From: an uncultured Carboxylicivirga sp.
GTDB taxonomy: Bacteria; Bacteroidota; Bacteroidia; Bacteroidales; Marinilabiliaceae
Reading direction: 5' to 3'
Length of the DNA stretch: 64,000 nt
Assembly: GCF_963668385.1 (NCBI RefSeq)
Contig: NZ_OY764327.1
Location: 496,001 to 560,000, forward strand
The notes below the pieces were generated by a model, which worked only from the letters and a program-made list of their open reading frames with translations, was not told where the DNA came from and did not search any database. Of this stretch, positions 9,404 to 19,616 are shown piece after piece; the first letter of the stretch is position 1; every line of letters starts with the position of its first letter. The position numbers were made by a program, and so were the translations under genes.

Positions 9404-12004
9404 CTAAAAACGAATTGTATATCTTGCATAGGGTATAGGAAACGGAAACAAGCTAAACTGACGTAACGACCTTTTTATATCTCCACTATCCGTTTCTGAA
9501 TCGGAAAAATACAAGAAGAATGGATTTTGTCGCCCATATGCATTTAGCAATCCAAAGCTCCAGGTTCTACTTCCAAAACTTTTTTCTTTCTCAAAGTTAA
9601 CGCCAATATCAAGACGATGGAAATTAGGCATACGATAGCTGTTTCTTTCACTAATATATTGATTATAATTATTATCAAATGGTCTTTCCTGAGTAGGAAA
9701 ATCAGGCGAGTAATATTTTGTTTCAGGTAGTGTAATAGGATTACCTGAGCCAAATGTCCAGGTACTGCTTAGATTCACCTTCTTATTAAATCGATACATT
9801 AAAAATAAAGATGCATCATGCGTGCGATCAAAATCAGCAGGGAATGCCTTACCATTATTTAATTCTTCAAATTGATTGGTACTTTTAGAATAGGTATAGC
9901 CCAACCACCCCGATAAGCTACCTGTTTTCTTATGGAGCAATATCTCAAATCCTTTAGATTCTCCTTCTCCAGCCGTTAATTTATTTCGCCAATCGGAAGT
10001 AAAATCAAAATAACTGGTTGATTCTTTATAAGCTAAAAGATCCTCAAATGTTTTATAATAAGCCTCAATGGATAGATTAAATCCCCTGCCAATTTCATAT
10101 TCCCAACCTAAGGCAACTTGCTGTGCTCTCATAGGGTTAATTTTATCAGAAACAGGTAACCACATATCAGTAGGCATCGAAACAGAAGCTGTTCGTAACA
10201 AATGCATATATTGAGTCATACTGCTATAAGCCGCTTTTACCGACATCTTATTATTAATTAAAAAGCGCGCTGATACACGAGGTTCTGCAGACCAATAATA
10301 TTTACTCTCTGTTTGAAATAGTGAAAAATTGGCCCCGACATTTACCTTTAACCTTTTAGATATATTAAAGTCATCTTCCAGATAAATCCTATATTCAGGT
10401 CTAATCATCAGGTGACCACCATAAGTAGTGTCAACAGGCTCGCCATCGGCACTTTCCTGCAAGTACACATCAATTCCTGGATAAAATTCATGAATGGTAG
10501 CACCAGCTCCAAACTTTAAATAATGATTAGCACTCGGAAAAAAATCCCAATCTGTTTTAAGCGTATAATCTCTAATTCCACTAAAATACTTTTGATTCAC
10601 TACACCCCATTCATTATCAACCTGATAATTATTCTTTTGACCTATATAAAACCGATAATCACTATAACTTGCAATGGTATTAACAAACATCTTCTCCCCG
10701 AGGATATGATTCCAACGCCCCGATACAATGGCATTACGCCAACCAATATCACTTTCATCATAAGTCTGTACTTGATTTCCTTCCATGGTACCCACTTCAA
10801 TATTCTGAAGATTATATTGCATGTCATATTGGTCTTTTCCGAGGTAGGTACTCAAATACACCCGGTCTTTGTCTCCCAACTTATAATTGAACTTAGTATT
10901 AAAATCGTAAAAATAAAAACGACTTTTATCGGCTTCATTAATTTGAAATAAACCCGTAAAAATATCCATATAAGTACGACGAAAAGAAACTGAAAAAGAT
11001 GATTTATCTTTCACCAAAGGCCCTTCTGCAGCTACCCTACTCGAAAGGAATCCAATACTTGCCAATCCTTTATATTCCTGATCATTTCCATCGTGCATCC
11101 GAATATCAACAACTGAAGATAATCGGCCTCCATAACGAGCAGGAAACCCCCCTTTAACTACACTAACGTGATTAACTGCATCGGCATTGAATATTGAAAA
11201 AAAACCAAGTAAGTGACCGACATTGTAAACCGGCACATCGTCCATTAAAACCATGTTTTGATCCGGTCCACCTCCTCTAACATATAAAGCACTCAATCCT
11301 TCTCCTCCACTTTGAATTCCGGGTAACAACTGAATACTCTTTACTAAATCTACTTCTCCCAAAAATACGGGAACATTTTTTATTTGCTCAATAGGTATAT
11401 CAACGGTACCTGTTCTTGTACTTTTGACTCTGTTGGGTACTTTTGACTGAATAACTGAGATTTCATCAATTTCGTTATCCCTTTTCATGTCAAAATAAAT
11501 AACAGTATCCGATTGCAGATCAATCAGCATCTCAATGTTTTTATATCCAACATATGAGCAACTTAACCTAACATATCCAGAAGGCAAAGTAATACTGTAG
11601 AATCCGAAATTATTACTGACTGCTCCTAAAAGTTTATCCTCGTCATATACATTTGCTTGAATAAGCGCCTCTTTTGTTGCAACGTCTTTTACATACCCCC
11701 TAACAACATATTTTCCGGGTATGCCTTCGTATGGTTTTATAATAATTTTCTGCCCACGAACGATAAAATTAGAAGGACATTTGATAAAAAGCTCATTCAA
11801 GATCTCACGTATCGAAGCGGTAGTACGACTTAACTGAACTTCATCTTCGAAACACAGCATATTGCTGTAACTAAAAACAACGTTTGTCTGATCTTGAATT
11901 GATTGTAGGAAATAGGCTGTACTGCCTTTATTTGTAGAAAAGGAAACTTGTTCATATAAAACACTTTGCCCATTTAACTGCTTTTGAGACAGAAAAATGA
12001 GCAA
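9404..12004 (-). CDS. TonB-dependent receptor with secretin/TonB (STN) and carboxypeptidase-like N-terminal domains
   Basis: 866 aa as read from a TTG at 12004. Domains in order: STN-like signalling domain (about residues 18-70, VVFSYSNMLCFEDEVQLSR), carboxypeptidase-regulatory-like beta domain (about 72-155, VRGYVKDVATKEALIQANV), plug (about 185-300, LPGIQSGGEGLSALYVRGGG and FSIFNADAVNHVSVVKGGF) and a beta-barrel ending in YARYTIRF. The STN domain and the upstream FecR and ECF sigma genes point to a FecA-like signalling receptor that induces its own operon on ligand binding. The start region is odd: codons upstream of the TTG continue in frame and spell the front of a signal peptide (KLKYILGALLIFLS), but the only in-frame ATG (12061) is followed three codons later by TAA (12052-12050), and the position where MKLKYIL would start is ATA (12031). 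True start uncertain. Confidence 0.88.
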   Translation of the reverse strand: MLIFLSQKQLNGQSVLYEQVSFSTNKGSTAYFLQSIQDQTNVVFSYSNMLCFEDEVQLSRTTASIREILNELFIKCPSNFIVRGQKIIIKPYEGIPGKYVVRGYVKDVATKEALIQANVYDEDKLLGAVSNNFGFYSITLPSGYVRLSCSYVGYKNIEMLIDLQSDTVIYFDMKRDNEIDEISVIQSKVPNRVKSTRTGTVDIPIEQIKNVPVFLGEVDLVKSIQLLPGIQSGGEGLSALYVRGGGPDQNMVLMDDVPVYNVGHLLGFFSIFNADAVNHVSVVKGGFPARYGGRLSSVVDIRMHDGNDQEYKGLASIGFLSSRVAAEGPLVKDKSSFSVSFRRTYMDIFTGLFQINEADKSRFYFYDFNTKFNYKLGDKDRVYLSTYLGKDQYDMQYNLQNIEVGTMEGNQVQTYDESDIGWRNAIVSGRWNHILGEKMFVNTIASYSDYRFYIGQKNNYQVDNEWGVVNQKYFSGIRDYTLKTDWDFFPSANHYLKFGAGATIHEFYPGIDVYLQESADGEPVDTTYGGHLMIRPEYRIYLEDDFNISKRLKVNVGANFSLFQTESKYYWSAEPRVSARFLINNKMSVKAAYSSMTQYMHLLRTASVSMPTDMWLPVSDKINPMRAQQVALGWEYEIGRGFNLSIEAYYKTFEDLLAYKESTSYFDFTSDWRNKLTAGEGESKGFEILLHKKTGSLSGWLGYTYSKSTNQFEELNNGKAFPADFDRTHDASLFLMYRFNKKVNLSSTWTFGSGNPITLPETKYYSPDFPTQERPFDNNYNQYISERNSYRMPNFHRLDIGVNFEKEKSFGSRTWSFGLLNAYGRQNPFFLYFSDSETDSGDIKRSLRQFSLFPFPIPYARYTIRF

Positions 12005-12069
12005 TGCACCAAGAATATATTTTAGTTTTATTGTTTCCAGTTTAGCAACTTAATTTATCATCTCCGAAT

Positions 12070-13050
12070 TTAGTCAGAGATGATCAATTTCTTGCCATCT
12101 AAAGTAAAGTTTTTGTCGAAATGTATTCGCAATTCAACTAAAACTTCGTCAAGTGTTGGAGAATCAAATTTGGTTGTGATAACTCGATCTGTTTCTTTTG
12201 ATTGATTATCAATTTTTTCTATCTCATCAGCAAAATGATCTTTAAGAGCTAAAATAACCTGATCAAGATCTGATTTTTCAAATTCGATAACACCGGTTCT
12301 CCAAGACATTCCATTTAAAGGTGTATCAACTCTTACAAAATCACCATCTTTAAAAATAGCTGATTCACCTTTTGATACTATAATATTTTTATTACCAGAA
12401 GCAAACTTAACTCTACCATCTGTAACTATTAAGTTGGTTGCTCCATTTACACCTTCTTCTTCCAGATAAAACTCAGTTCCTAAAACAGTTACTTCTGTTT
12501 TTCCTACCTTAACAACAAATGGATGCTTTGGATCTTTTGTTACCTTAAAATAACCTTCTCCCTTCAACTTTAACTTTCGCTGATTTCCATCTAGCGACTT
12601 TTCATACACTAATTTACTATGCGTATTTAAATCAACTTCTGAATGATCAGGTAAAACAATTGTTTCCACCTCTCCATTAGAAGAATATGCAACCCACTTA
12701 CCAAAACCTGGTGTAGTTTCGTAAAGTGTTACTCCAATACTAATTGTTATTAAAGGCAAAAGAACTGCTGCGATGTTACGTAAAGTAAAAATGGTTTTTC
12801 TACCTAATTTTATTTCTTTGTTAAAACCAACTTTTTTAGCAAAAAGATTATAATCGCCCTCAACATCAACTTCATTAAATGCACCAATGTTTTCAGATAC
12901 GTTCCATATCTTTCGCATTTGCTTATAGTAATCCTCATTATCTAAAGAAGCTTCTAACCAATTTTTCAATTGATTATCTTCTTCAGACGTAAGTATAGCA
13001 GTAAATTGCTTTACTATTAGCTCATCGATATTTCCCCGATTCTCACTCAT
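12070..13050 (-). CDS. fecR: FecR-family anti-sigma factor / sigma regulator
   Basis: 326 aa inner-membrane protein. Residues 1-80 are the cytoplasmic sigma-binding part (QFTAILTSEEDNQLKNWLE), 91-110 the single transmembrane helix, about 120-215 the periplasmic FecR domain (VETIVLPDHSEVDLNTHSKL, KLKGEGYFKVTKDPKHPFVV), and the last 70 residues a DUF4974-type domain (DLDQVILALKDHF, TLDEVLVELRIHF). It receives the signal from the STN domain of the downstream TonB receptor and controls the upstream ECF sigma factor (family knowledge). A 57-codon ORF ends 6 bp before its start. Confidence 0.92.
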   Translation of the reverse strand: MSENRGNIDELIVKQFTAILTSEEDNQLKNWLEASLDNEDYYKQMRKIWNVSENIGAFNEVDVEGDYNLFAKKVGFNKEIKLGRKTIFTLRNIAAVLLPLITISIGVTLYETTPGFGKWVAYSSNGEVETIVLPDHSEVDLNTHSKLVYEKSLDGNQRKLKLKGEGYFKVTKDPKHPFVVKVGKTEVTVLGTEFYLEEEGVNGATNLIVTDGRVKFASGNKNIIVSKGESAIFKDGDFVRVDTPLNGMSWRTGVIEFEKSDLDQVILALKDHFADEIEKIDNQSKETDRVITTKFDSPTLDEVLVELRIHFDKNFTLDGKKLIISD

Positions 13051-13056
13051 AATCTA

Positions 13057-13230
13057 TTAATGAAATTCCATCCAACCAAATAAGTTCGGTTGTTCCTGCT
13101 CTGCTTGCTCTGTTTCAAGAACCACTTCTTCTTTTTCTTCAACCTGTTTCATTTCAAGCACTTTTTGATTTACTTGATCTTCATCAACAGGCGAAAACAA
13201 CTGGGCCAAGACTTGAAATATAAACTCCAT
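13057..13230 (-). CDS. Small 57-aa acidic ORF between sigma factor and FecR genes
   Basis: Not recognised. ATG at 13230, TAA at 13057; it ends 6 bp upstream of the FecR start and begins 84 bp after the sigma factor stop. The peptide starts hydrophobic (MEFIFQVLAQLFSPVDEDQ), has a Glu/Gln/Val-rich middle (KQVEEKEEVVLETEQAEQEQ) and ends in an aromatic tail (PNLFGWMEFH). No signal cleavage site or full membrane helix. The position inside a sigma / anti-sigma operon suggests a small regulator or a translationally coupling leader for fecR; this is inference. It could also be chance, though the tight spacing and lack of rare codons argue for a gene. Confidence 0.5.
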   Translation of the reverse strand: MEFIFQVLAQLFSPVDEDQVNQKVLEMKQVEEKEEVVLETEQAEQEQPNLFGWMEFH

Positions 13231-13314
13231 TTATGTTAGGTTTTATGTTTTACAATTCTTTCAACGTATATATGACAATCCAAAAAAGAAGTACACGTAT
13301 TACTTTTTTAGTTT

Positions 13315-13899
13315 TTATTTCGTCCAAAACAAAATCAGCAACCAGATAACAACTGATAGGTATAAAGCTAATTGCTTTCGAAGTACTTTTAAAGCTTTAC
13401 TAATCTGGGTTTCAATCGTTCTTTTTGATAAGCCTAACTGATCAGCTATTTCCTGATTAGGAACACCTTCAAAGCGACTCATCTCAAAAATTCTCTTGCA
13501 TTGATCGGGCAAAGTCTGCACTACAGAATAAATACGGTGTTCTAACTCTGTTTCTTGCAGTTTATCTTCCACATACGCTTCTTCATCTTTTTTCTCTGCA
13601 AAGATATTTGCATGATGTTCTCTTCGTATCTTATTATGCTTAATCTGATTTAAACAACGATTACGAACAGACTGGTACAAGTGTGCCTTTAAAGAAGTAT
13701 GAATATTGATCTCATTTCTTTTTTCGTAAAAGTTAACGAAAACATCTTGTACTAACTCTCGAGCTAAATCATCATCAATTACCACTTTACGAGCAAAAAT
13801 AACTAACTGAGCATAATATTTCAAAAAGAGAGATTTATAAGCAGACTCGTCGCCTCTTTTAATCCCTTCAATTATCCATTTATCGTCCTGTTCCATCAA
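13315..13899 (-). CDS. ECF-type RNA polymerase sigma-70 factor
   Basis: 194 aa. Region 2 is at about residues 20-90 (SLFLKYYAQLVIFARKVV, ARELVQDVFVNFYEKRNEI) and region 4 at about 120-175 (LPDQCKRIFEMSRFEGVPNQ, EIADQLGLSKRTIETQISKAL, an HTH). The last 18 residues (LYLSVVIWLLILFW) are hydrophobic enough for a membrane anchor or for contact with the membrane-bound FecR, a common feature of Bacteroidota FecI-like sigmas. First gene of the operon sigma, small ORF, fecR, TonB receptor, DUF4249. Presumably held inactive or activated by FecR and directs transcription of the receptor genes. Confidence 0.93.
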   Translation of the reverse strand: MMEQDDKWIIEGIKRGDESAYKSLFLKYYAQLVIFARKVVIDDDLARELVQDVFVNFYEKRNEINIHTSLKAHLYQSVRNRCLNQIKHNKIRREHHANIFAEKKDEEAYVEDKLQETELEHRIYSVVQTLPDQCKRIFEMSRFEGVPNQEIADQLGLSKRTIETQISKALKVLRKQLALYLSVVIWLLILFWTK

Positions 13900-14139
13900 T
13901 GCGTATTATTCTATAATCGTCACGTGCCTGTAAAAATATAAATTCATTTTAATACACAATAAAATTTATTCTTCAAATAGATGCTCAAATCCTTTACCAC
14001 CTTAAAAATAATCTAACCATTACATCATTAGATATTTATTTTGTTAATATATTTGAAACATATTTTTACACTTTTTCGTATATGATAACGCTTAGTAGCT
14101 TTACATAACACCACACACCTTATAAGAACTATATTTGAT

Positions 14140-15078
14140 ATGAAAATTACTTTCCTAAAATATGTAATAGCACTTCTTGTTCTTTCATTTAATAATTTCC
14201 TTCTTACTTCATATGCACAAAGTAAATTAAACTTTCAGGATCTGGTACATTCTTATAAAACCGGACACTTTGACCTACCAGCCAATAACTACTGGATATA
14301 TAGTGGATTGGAAATTTTACTAAATACCAACACAGATACTTATACTTCCATCGAAAAGAGGGTTATATACAACCTAATAGATATCAAAATCCACGCAAAT
14401 AGTTTGGATGATCCTCCATACAAAGAGGTTTTTTATTTAATCGATAAAGGGCTTACCGACACTGATGGTTCCAATGTATATTTTATATATAGTATTTTAA
14501 AAAACATACCAACGCAATATTTTAACTCAACATCAAAACAACGATTGTCAAATATTATCATTACTAATAAATCATTACACATAAAAGAAGCGATCAAGCT
14601 TTCTGGCAAATTATCTATACAAGTATTGCTTCCATATTACGAGTCAGTATTAATAAGTCCCAATAAATATTCAAGAGATATAATATGGACTGTTCGCCTG
14701 GCAATGGCTAGAATGGATGATATCAATCAAACTAATTATTGCATTGAATCGGTTAAATCCATTGGAATTAATGATAATGTAGTATTCTATCTGATACCTG
14801 ACTTAATTTATACGCGCAGCAGATCAGCATTTAATTATATTCTGGAACTGATTACAGAGAGTCCGGAAAACTGTCACTCGACTGATCCAGATAATCCTCA
14901 GCCTATTTCATGTGCATTTCGCCTTATGGAGATGATAGCCCCATATATTAAAGATTTTCCGGTGGAATTATATGAATCTGGAGATATTAAAACAGATGAT
15001 TACAACAAGGCACTTACAAAAGTACAACGATGGATTTCAGAAAATAAAGAAACCTACCAACTAACAAGCCCTAACTAA
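14140..15078 (+). CDS. Exported protein of unknown function, 312 aa, first gene of the surface/toxin locus
   Basis: A signal peptide of about 27 residues (MKITFLKYVIALLVLSFNNF... LTSYAQS) leads to a mostly helical protein rich in Asn/Ile/Tyr; repeated short helices (VRLAMARMDDINQTNYCIES, LIPDLIYTRSRSAFNYILEL) look HEAT-like but no family is recognised. It starts the plus-strand run of genes that ends with the TNT toxin and lies only 16 bp before the 1505-aa protein gene, so the two are very likely co-transcribed. A TAnnTTTG-type -7 element (TATATTTG, 14048-14055) is upstream but lacks a good -33 partner. AT-rich compared with the genes further downstream. Confidence 0.7.
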   Translation: MKITFLKYVIALLVLSFNNFLLTSYAQSKLNFQDLVHSYKTGHFDLPANNYWIYSGLEILLNTNTDTYTSIEKRVIYNLIDIKIHANSLDDPPYKEVFYLIDKGLTDTDGSNVYFIYSILKNIPTQYFNSTSKQRLSNIIITNKSLHIKEAIKLSGKLSIQVLLPYYESVLISPNKYSRDIIWTVRLAMARMDDINQTNYCIESVKSIGINDNVVFYLIPDLIYTRSRSAFNYILELITESPENCHSTDPDNPQPISCAFRLMEMIAPYIKDFPVELYESGDIKTDDYNKALTKVQRWISENKETYQLTSPN

Positions 15079-15094
15079 GAAAACTAACCCAACT

Positions 15095-18000
15095 ATGACA
15101 ACAACCATTCTGAAAACAGCAATAATTATATCGCTTCTGTTGGGAGTAATTAACAGTTATGCTGAGACGAGTTATAAGGAAGGAGAATCCAGAGTTTTCT
15201 CACAATTTGACACTGACAGCCCTAATGAACTAATTACAGAAAGTGAAGTTGAGGTTGATGATGAATTGGAAAATCAATTGAGTGAGGCTTTTGAACAAAT
15301 GGATGGCATAAAGAAGTTTGTTATTGATTCCAAAAGACTCGTTAATAAATTAGACTCTGCAGTATTTCTAACACTTCCTATAGGATTAACTTATAATTCT
15401 AACTCGGATAAAGTTGAAGATCCCAATTACATGATCGTCATTAATGAGGCTACCATTCACCCAGGATACGCCGAATTCAGTGCATTTATGTCCATACAAA
15501 ATCCTTTAGATGGACAAATCATCCGTTTTAAGGCTTCCAATATAAAATTCTCATTTAAAAGTGGATTGCGTGGTGGCTTTAAATTAGAACTCATCAGTTC
15601 TGTAAAAACCAAACTAATTGGAAATAGTGAATTTATTTGGCTTGAAGGAAGTTTTGTTGATTGGGATTGCAATGGATTTAAAAGTTTAGGTATAAACGCA
15701 CAAATTAATCTTAATAAGGATAAATTTATTAAAGTCGATCCTTCTACAGGGAAATTAAGTGGACAAGTGTCATCATCTTTTTTTGTTTCGGCGGCTGGTA
15801 TTGATGATATCGTTGTTGCAACATCATTCGATCCGTTTAAAATTGCAGGCTTCGATGAAGCCTATTTCGGTTTTACCAATGTTATACTCGATTATAGCGA
15901 CACTTTTAATGCTGATAACTTCACGTTGCCAGCTAATTATCCAGGAAATTTCACTGGTGATAAATCAACTTTATGGAGAGGTTTTTTTGTGCAAGAGGCA
16001 GATATATACCTGACTAAAAAAATTGAAAGTAAAGACAGTATAGTCACAAAGTTTTATGCACACAACCTGTATTTGGATGATTTTGGCTTAACCGGTGAAA
16101 TGGGAGGATCAAATATACTCTCACTTGATAAAGGAAGTTTAGGTGGCTGGAATATGTCGCTAGAGAGTTTCAGTCTTGAATTTTTCACAGGCGATTTTAA
16201 AGGTTTGGAATTTGAAGGAAAAGTATTGGTAAAAGGTACCAGTGATCCATTAGCTTACGATGCTTTTTTTGATGTAGATGGAAATTATCATTTTGGGATA
16301 AGTCTGGGACGAGACATTGGGTTTGATGTTTTTGCCGCGAAATTAAACATTGACGAATCATCTATGATTAATGTGGATGTTCAAGATAATAAATTTTGCC
16401 CGAGTGTTAATCTAAATGGTGATATTAGCTTTGCATTAAGCAAGAATTCTTCAAGTTTATTAGGTCTTCCGGGTATCGAATTTCAGGGCTTACAAATTGC
16501 CACTGTTGCGCCGGTATTTGATGTTGATTATATTGGACTAACCTCAAGTAAAAATTTATTTTTTAATGAATTTCCAATTACCCTATCTGATATTAAAGTT
16601 TCGGACAAAGGTAGCTCTCGTAAATCCTTTGATTTTACCATTAATGTAAATCTAACTTCTTCAGGTAGTATGGGATTGTCCGCTGGAACATCTCTTGGTG
16701 TTGTTGCTAACCTGGGGGTTGGAGAATGGAGCTTTCATCAGCTTGAAGTGAATGCTTTATACGTTGATATTGAAAAACCGGGTTCATTTGAACTACATGG
16801 TGAGGTGTTATTTATTGATGGTGATCCTATTTATGGCAATGGATTCAGAGGTAGAATTGATGCGAAGTTTGCCGGAACCCTTGATTTAAAAGCAGTGGCT
16901 GTATTCGGAAAAATTGATGGTTTTAGATACTTTTTTGTTGATGCATACGTAATGCTGGGCAAAGCTGGAACTCAAATGGGACCATTAACTGTTAATGGTT
17001 TTGGTGGCGGTTTATTCTATCGTATGCGTCAGGCTTCGGTTAGCGATTCTGGCAGTAAAATTGGCGAATCTCTCTCAGGAATAAATTATGTCCCCGACAA
17101 ATCAAAAAGTATCTCAATCAGGGCTGCTTTAACAGGAGGTATTATTCGACCTGAATTAATAGAATGCGAAGTTTCATTTGGTATTGATTTTACCAACAGC
17201 TTTGGACTATCACGCATTTTCTTTAAAGGAGAAGCCAATGTAATGGATATTTCAGAAGCTATTGGTCACGACCGTATAAAAGCCATTACCCAAAAAGTAA
17301 TCAAAAATGAAAAAGTAAATATTCAGATACCCGGACAGGTTAGTGCCTCGGTAGATATGTTAATGGATTTTGAAGCACATACCTTCCATACCGAAATGGA
17401 ATTAATTGTTAATGTTGCCGGAATACTAAAAGGTGTGGGTGATAATAACAAAGCTGGTTGGGGTGTAGTACACATCGATCCTGATAAATGGTACATCCAC
17501 TTAGGAACACCTTCTGACCCCATTGGATTGAAATTCATCAACCTGATGCAGGTAGGAGGTTACTTTATGGCCGGGCATGATGTACCTGATGCCATTATGA
17601 TGAACCCAAAGGTGCTGGAGATACTAAATCTGGATAATACAGCATTTGACGGAGGACGTAGTAATGAGAATCTGATATCAGGTAATGGTATTGCCTTTGG
17701 AGCTAACTTCTCGATTGACACAGGCGATCTTACTTTCCTTATCTTCTATGCGCGATTGGAAATGGGCGGTGGTTTCGATATTTCCTTATTGGATTATGGC
17801 CCTAATGTATATTGCGAAGATGGACCTCTGCACCCGGGTATTAATGGCTGGTATGCAAAAGGACAAGCCTATGCCTATTTTGCGGGTAAAATTGGTATTA
17901 AAGTCAAAGTATTTGGAAGAAAAAGAACCTACGACATCATTAACCTTCAATTGGCTGCTGCCATACGACTCGAAGGGCCCAATCCAACTTGGTTTATGGG

Positions 18001-19612
18001 TGTTGTTGGTGGAAAGTACCGCATATTGGGAGGCTTAATTAAAGGAAACTGCAGTTTTGAAGTATCTGTTGGCGAAAAATGTGAAATGAGGCAACTAAAA
18101 GATCTATCCGATCTTGAGGTAATAGCAGATTTAACGCCTGCTCAGGATACAAAGGATGTTGGATTATATACCATGCCACAAGCTGTATTTAACATGCCGG
18201 TTGATAAAATAATTAAAATATCAGACGATCCGGGCTTAAGTAAAACCTTTAAAATTAAACTGGAAGAGTTTGCTGTTTACGATGCTAATGGAACCGTTTA
18301 CCCTGGTATTACTGAGTGGAATGCCGACAAAACCAGTATAGCATACCGATCGGAAGAAATATTTGATAAGGACAGTAAGTACACTGTTAAAGCAGCTATC
18401 AGTTTTGAAGAGTTTGTTAATAACCAATGGCAAGCCTATAAAGGCGACGATGGTAAAACATATTACGAAACCAAGGAAGCCACTTTTGAAACAGGACCTC
18501 TCCCAACAGAGATTGATCCAACTTCGGTACAATACAGTTACCCCGTCGATCGCATGGTTAACTTTTATAAGCAGGAATACAACAAAGCCTATATATCATT
18601 GTATCCGGGTGCAGCTCCTTTCTTTGAAAACACACCGGGCTATACCCAAAAGGTAAGGTGGACACAGGTAAATGGTGAGGCAATTTACAGCGAGCTTACC
18701 TATAACAAACAAAAACGAATGGTGGAGACTAATGTACCTGCCAACCTGGTTAACGATGCCATTTACCATTTTGAGCTGGTGCATGTTCCAACTTCAGAAT
18801 CGACATCTATCGACCGGAATATCTCTGAAAACACAGAGCAAGCACTTAACGAAGAAGACGGAAACACCACCGAAATAACTACCCGTGAGGCCGAGGGGGT
18901 TATTGGCGATAGCGAAGAAAAAGCCTTTTTAAGTTTCGCTTTCAGATGTAGTAAATACAATAAGTTTTTGGAGAAGTTTCCTCAGAATGAGTATGAAGTA
19001 GATTGGATAGAAATTGTTGGCCCAGCAGAATATTATCCGGGATCCAATGTTTATGCAATGGAAATGTTCGATAAAGCTGAAATTATTGGCTTAGCAGGTA
19101 ATACTCCTCTTGTAACTACTTTTGCATATTTACCAGCTGCGGATTGGTATGAACAAAATATTGCTAAATATTTATATCACACTAATTACCTAAAAGATAC
19201 AACAGTTATAACATGGCGAAACATTGATAACATAGGTATACCCCCAATAAAAAACATAACCTACAAGCAAAATTACTCACAATATATATTATCTGATGCA
19301 AATGTAGAGACAGGAATCTGTGGAGACATAAACACTAACGCAACAATAATATATGAACTTCCTAAATTCTGGATCCTAGACTATTTGAATGTCAGAAATA
19401 GAATATCTAATTTATATGAAAAAGGTAACATCGAATTAGGCAATGTGGAAAGTTATATATTAAACACTTTCCCCTGCCCACAACCAAGTTTAGGAAATTA
19501 CCCTATTAAGATTTCATATACTTTACCAGGCATCAACAAAGTTAGCAGCTCAAAAATCCTTAACATGCCTAATCGACAATTTGACAGAAAACAAGTAAAC
19601 CTAATTGATTAG
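15095..19612 (+). CDS. Giant exported beta-rich protein of unknown function, 1505 aa
   Basis: Signal peptide MTTTILKTAIIISLLLGVINSYA. Residues about 100-960 are alternating beta-strand, Gly/Phe/Asp-rich sequence with recurring FEGKVLVKG, FELHGEVLFIDGDP and LTVNGFGGGLFYRM patterns, suggesting a long beta-solenoid or repeated sandwich. Residues about 1010-1130 resemble a bacterial SbsA-like Ig domain (MPQAVFNMPVDKII ... KTFKIKLEEFAVYD ... DKDSKYTVKAAISFEEF). No enzyme motif and no obvious T9SS sorting signal was found at the C-terminus. It overlaps or abuts the next gene (its stop at 19612, next ATG at 19617), so the two are in one operon. Likely cell-surface or periplasmic; a role in export or display of the downstream proteins is inference from context only. 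The last 200 residues are encoded by visibly more AT-rich DNA. Confidence 0.75.
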   Translation: MTTTILKTAIIISLLLGVINSYAETSYKEGESRVFSQFDTDSPNELITESEVEVDDELENQLSEAFEQMDGIKKFVIDSKRLVNKLDSAVFLTLPIGLTYNSNSDKVEDPNYMIVINEATIHPGYAEFSAFMSIQNPLDGQIIRFKASNIKFSFKSGLRGGFKLELISSVKTKLIGNSEFIWLEGSFVDWDCNGFKSLGINAQINLNKDKFIKVDPSTGKLSGQVSSSFFVSAAGIDDIVVATSFDPFKIAGFDEAYFGFTNVILDYSDTFNADNFTLPANYPGNFTGDKSTLWRGFFVQEADIYLTKKIESKDSIVTKFYAHNLYLDDFGLTGEMGGSNILSLDKGSLGGWNMSLESFSLEFFTGDFKGLEFEGKVLVKGTSDPLAYDAFFDVDGNYHFGISLGRDIGFDVFAAKLNIDESSMINVDVQDNKFCPSVNLNGDISFALSKNSSSLLGLPGIEFQGLQIATVAPVFDVDYIGLTSSKNLFFNEFPITLSDIKVSDKGSSRKSFDFTINVNLTSSGSMGLSAGTSLGVVANLGVGEWSFHQLEVNALYVDIEKPGSFELHGEVLFIDGDPIYGNGFRGRIDAKFAGTLDLKAVAVFGKIDGFRYFFVDAYVMLGKAGTQMGPLTVNGFGGGLFYRMRQASVSDSGSKIGESLSGINYVPDKSKSISIRAALTGGIIRPELIECEVSFGIDFTNSFGLSRIFFKGEANVMDISEAIGHDRIKAITQKVIKNEKVNIQIPGQVSASVDMLMDFEAHTFHTEMELIVNVAGILKGVGDNNKAGWGVVHIDPDKWYIHLGTPSDPIGLKFINLMQVGGYFMAGHDVPDAIMMNPKVLEILNLDNTAFDGGRSNENLISGNGIAFGANFSIDTGDLTFLIFYARLEMGGGFDISLLDYGPNVYCEDGPLHPGINGWYAKGQAYAYFAGKIGIKVKVFGRKRTYDIINLQLAAAIRLEGPNPTWFMGVVGGKYRILGGLIKGNCSFEVSVGEKCEMRQLKDLSDLEVIADLTPAQDTKDVGLYTMPQAVFNMPVDKIIKISDDPGLSKTFKIKLEEFAVYDANGTVYPGITEWNADKTSIAYRSEEIFDKDSKYTVKAAISFEEFVNNQWQAYKGDDGKTYYETKEATFETGPLPTEIDPTSVQYSYPVDRMVNFYKQEYNKAYISLYPGAAPFFENTPGYTQKVRWTQVNGEAIYSELTYNKQKRMVETNVPANLVNDAIYHFELVHVPTSESTSIDRNISENTEQALNEEDGNTTEITTREAEGVIGDSEEKAFLSFAFRCSKYNKFLEKFPQNEYEVDWIEIVGPAEYYPGSNVYAMEMFDKAEIIGLAGNTPLVTTFAYLPAADWYEQNIAKYLYHTNYLKDTTVITWRNIDNIGIPPIKNITYKQNYSQYILSDANVETGICGDINTNATIIYELPKFWILDYLNVRNRISNLYEKGNIELGNVESYILNTFPCPQPSLGNYPIKISYTLPGINKVSSSKILNMPNRQFDRKQVNLID

Positions 19613-19616
19613 TAAG

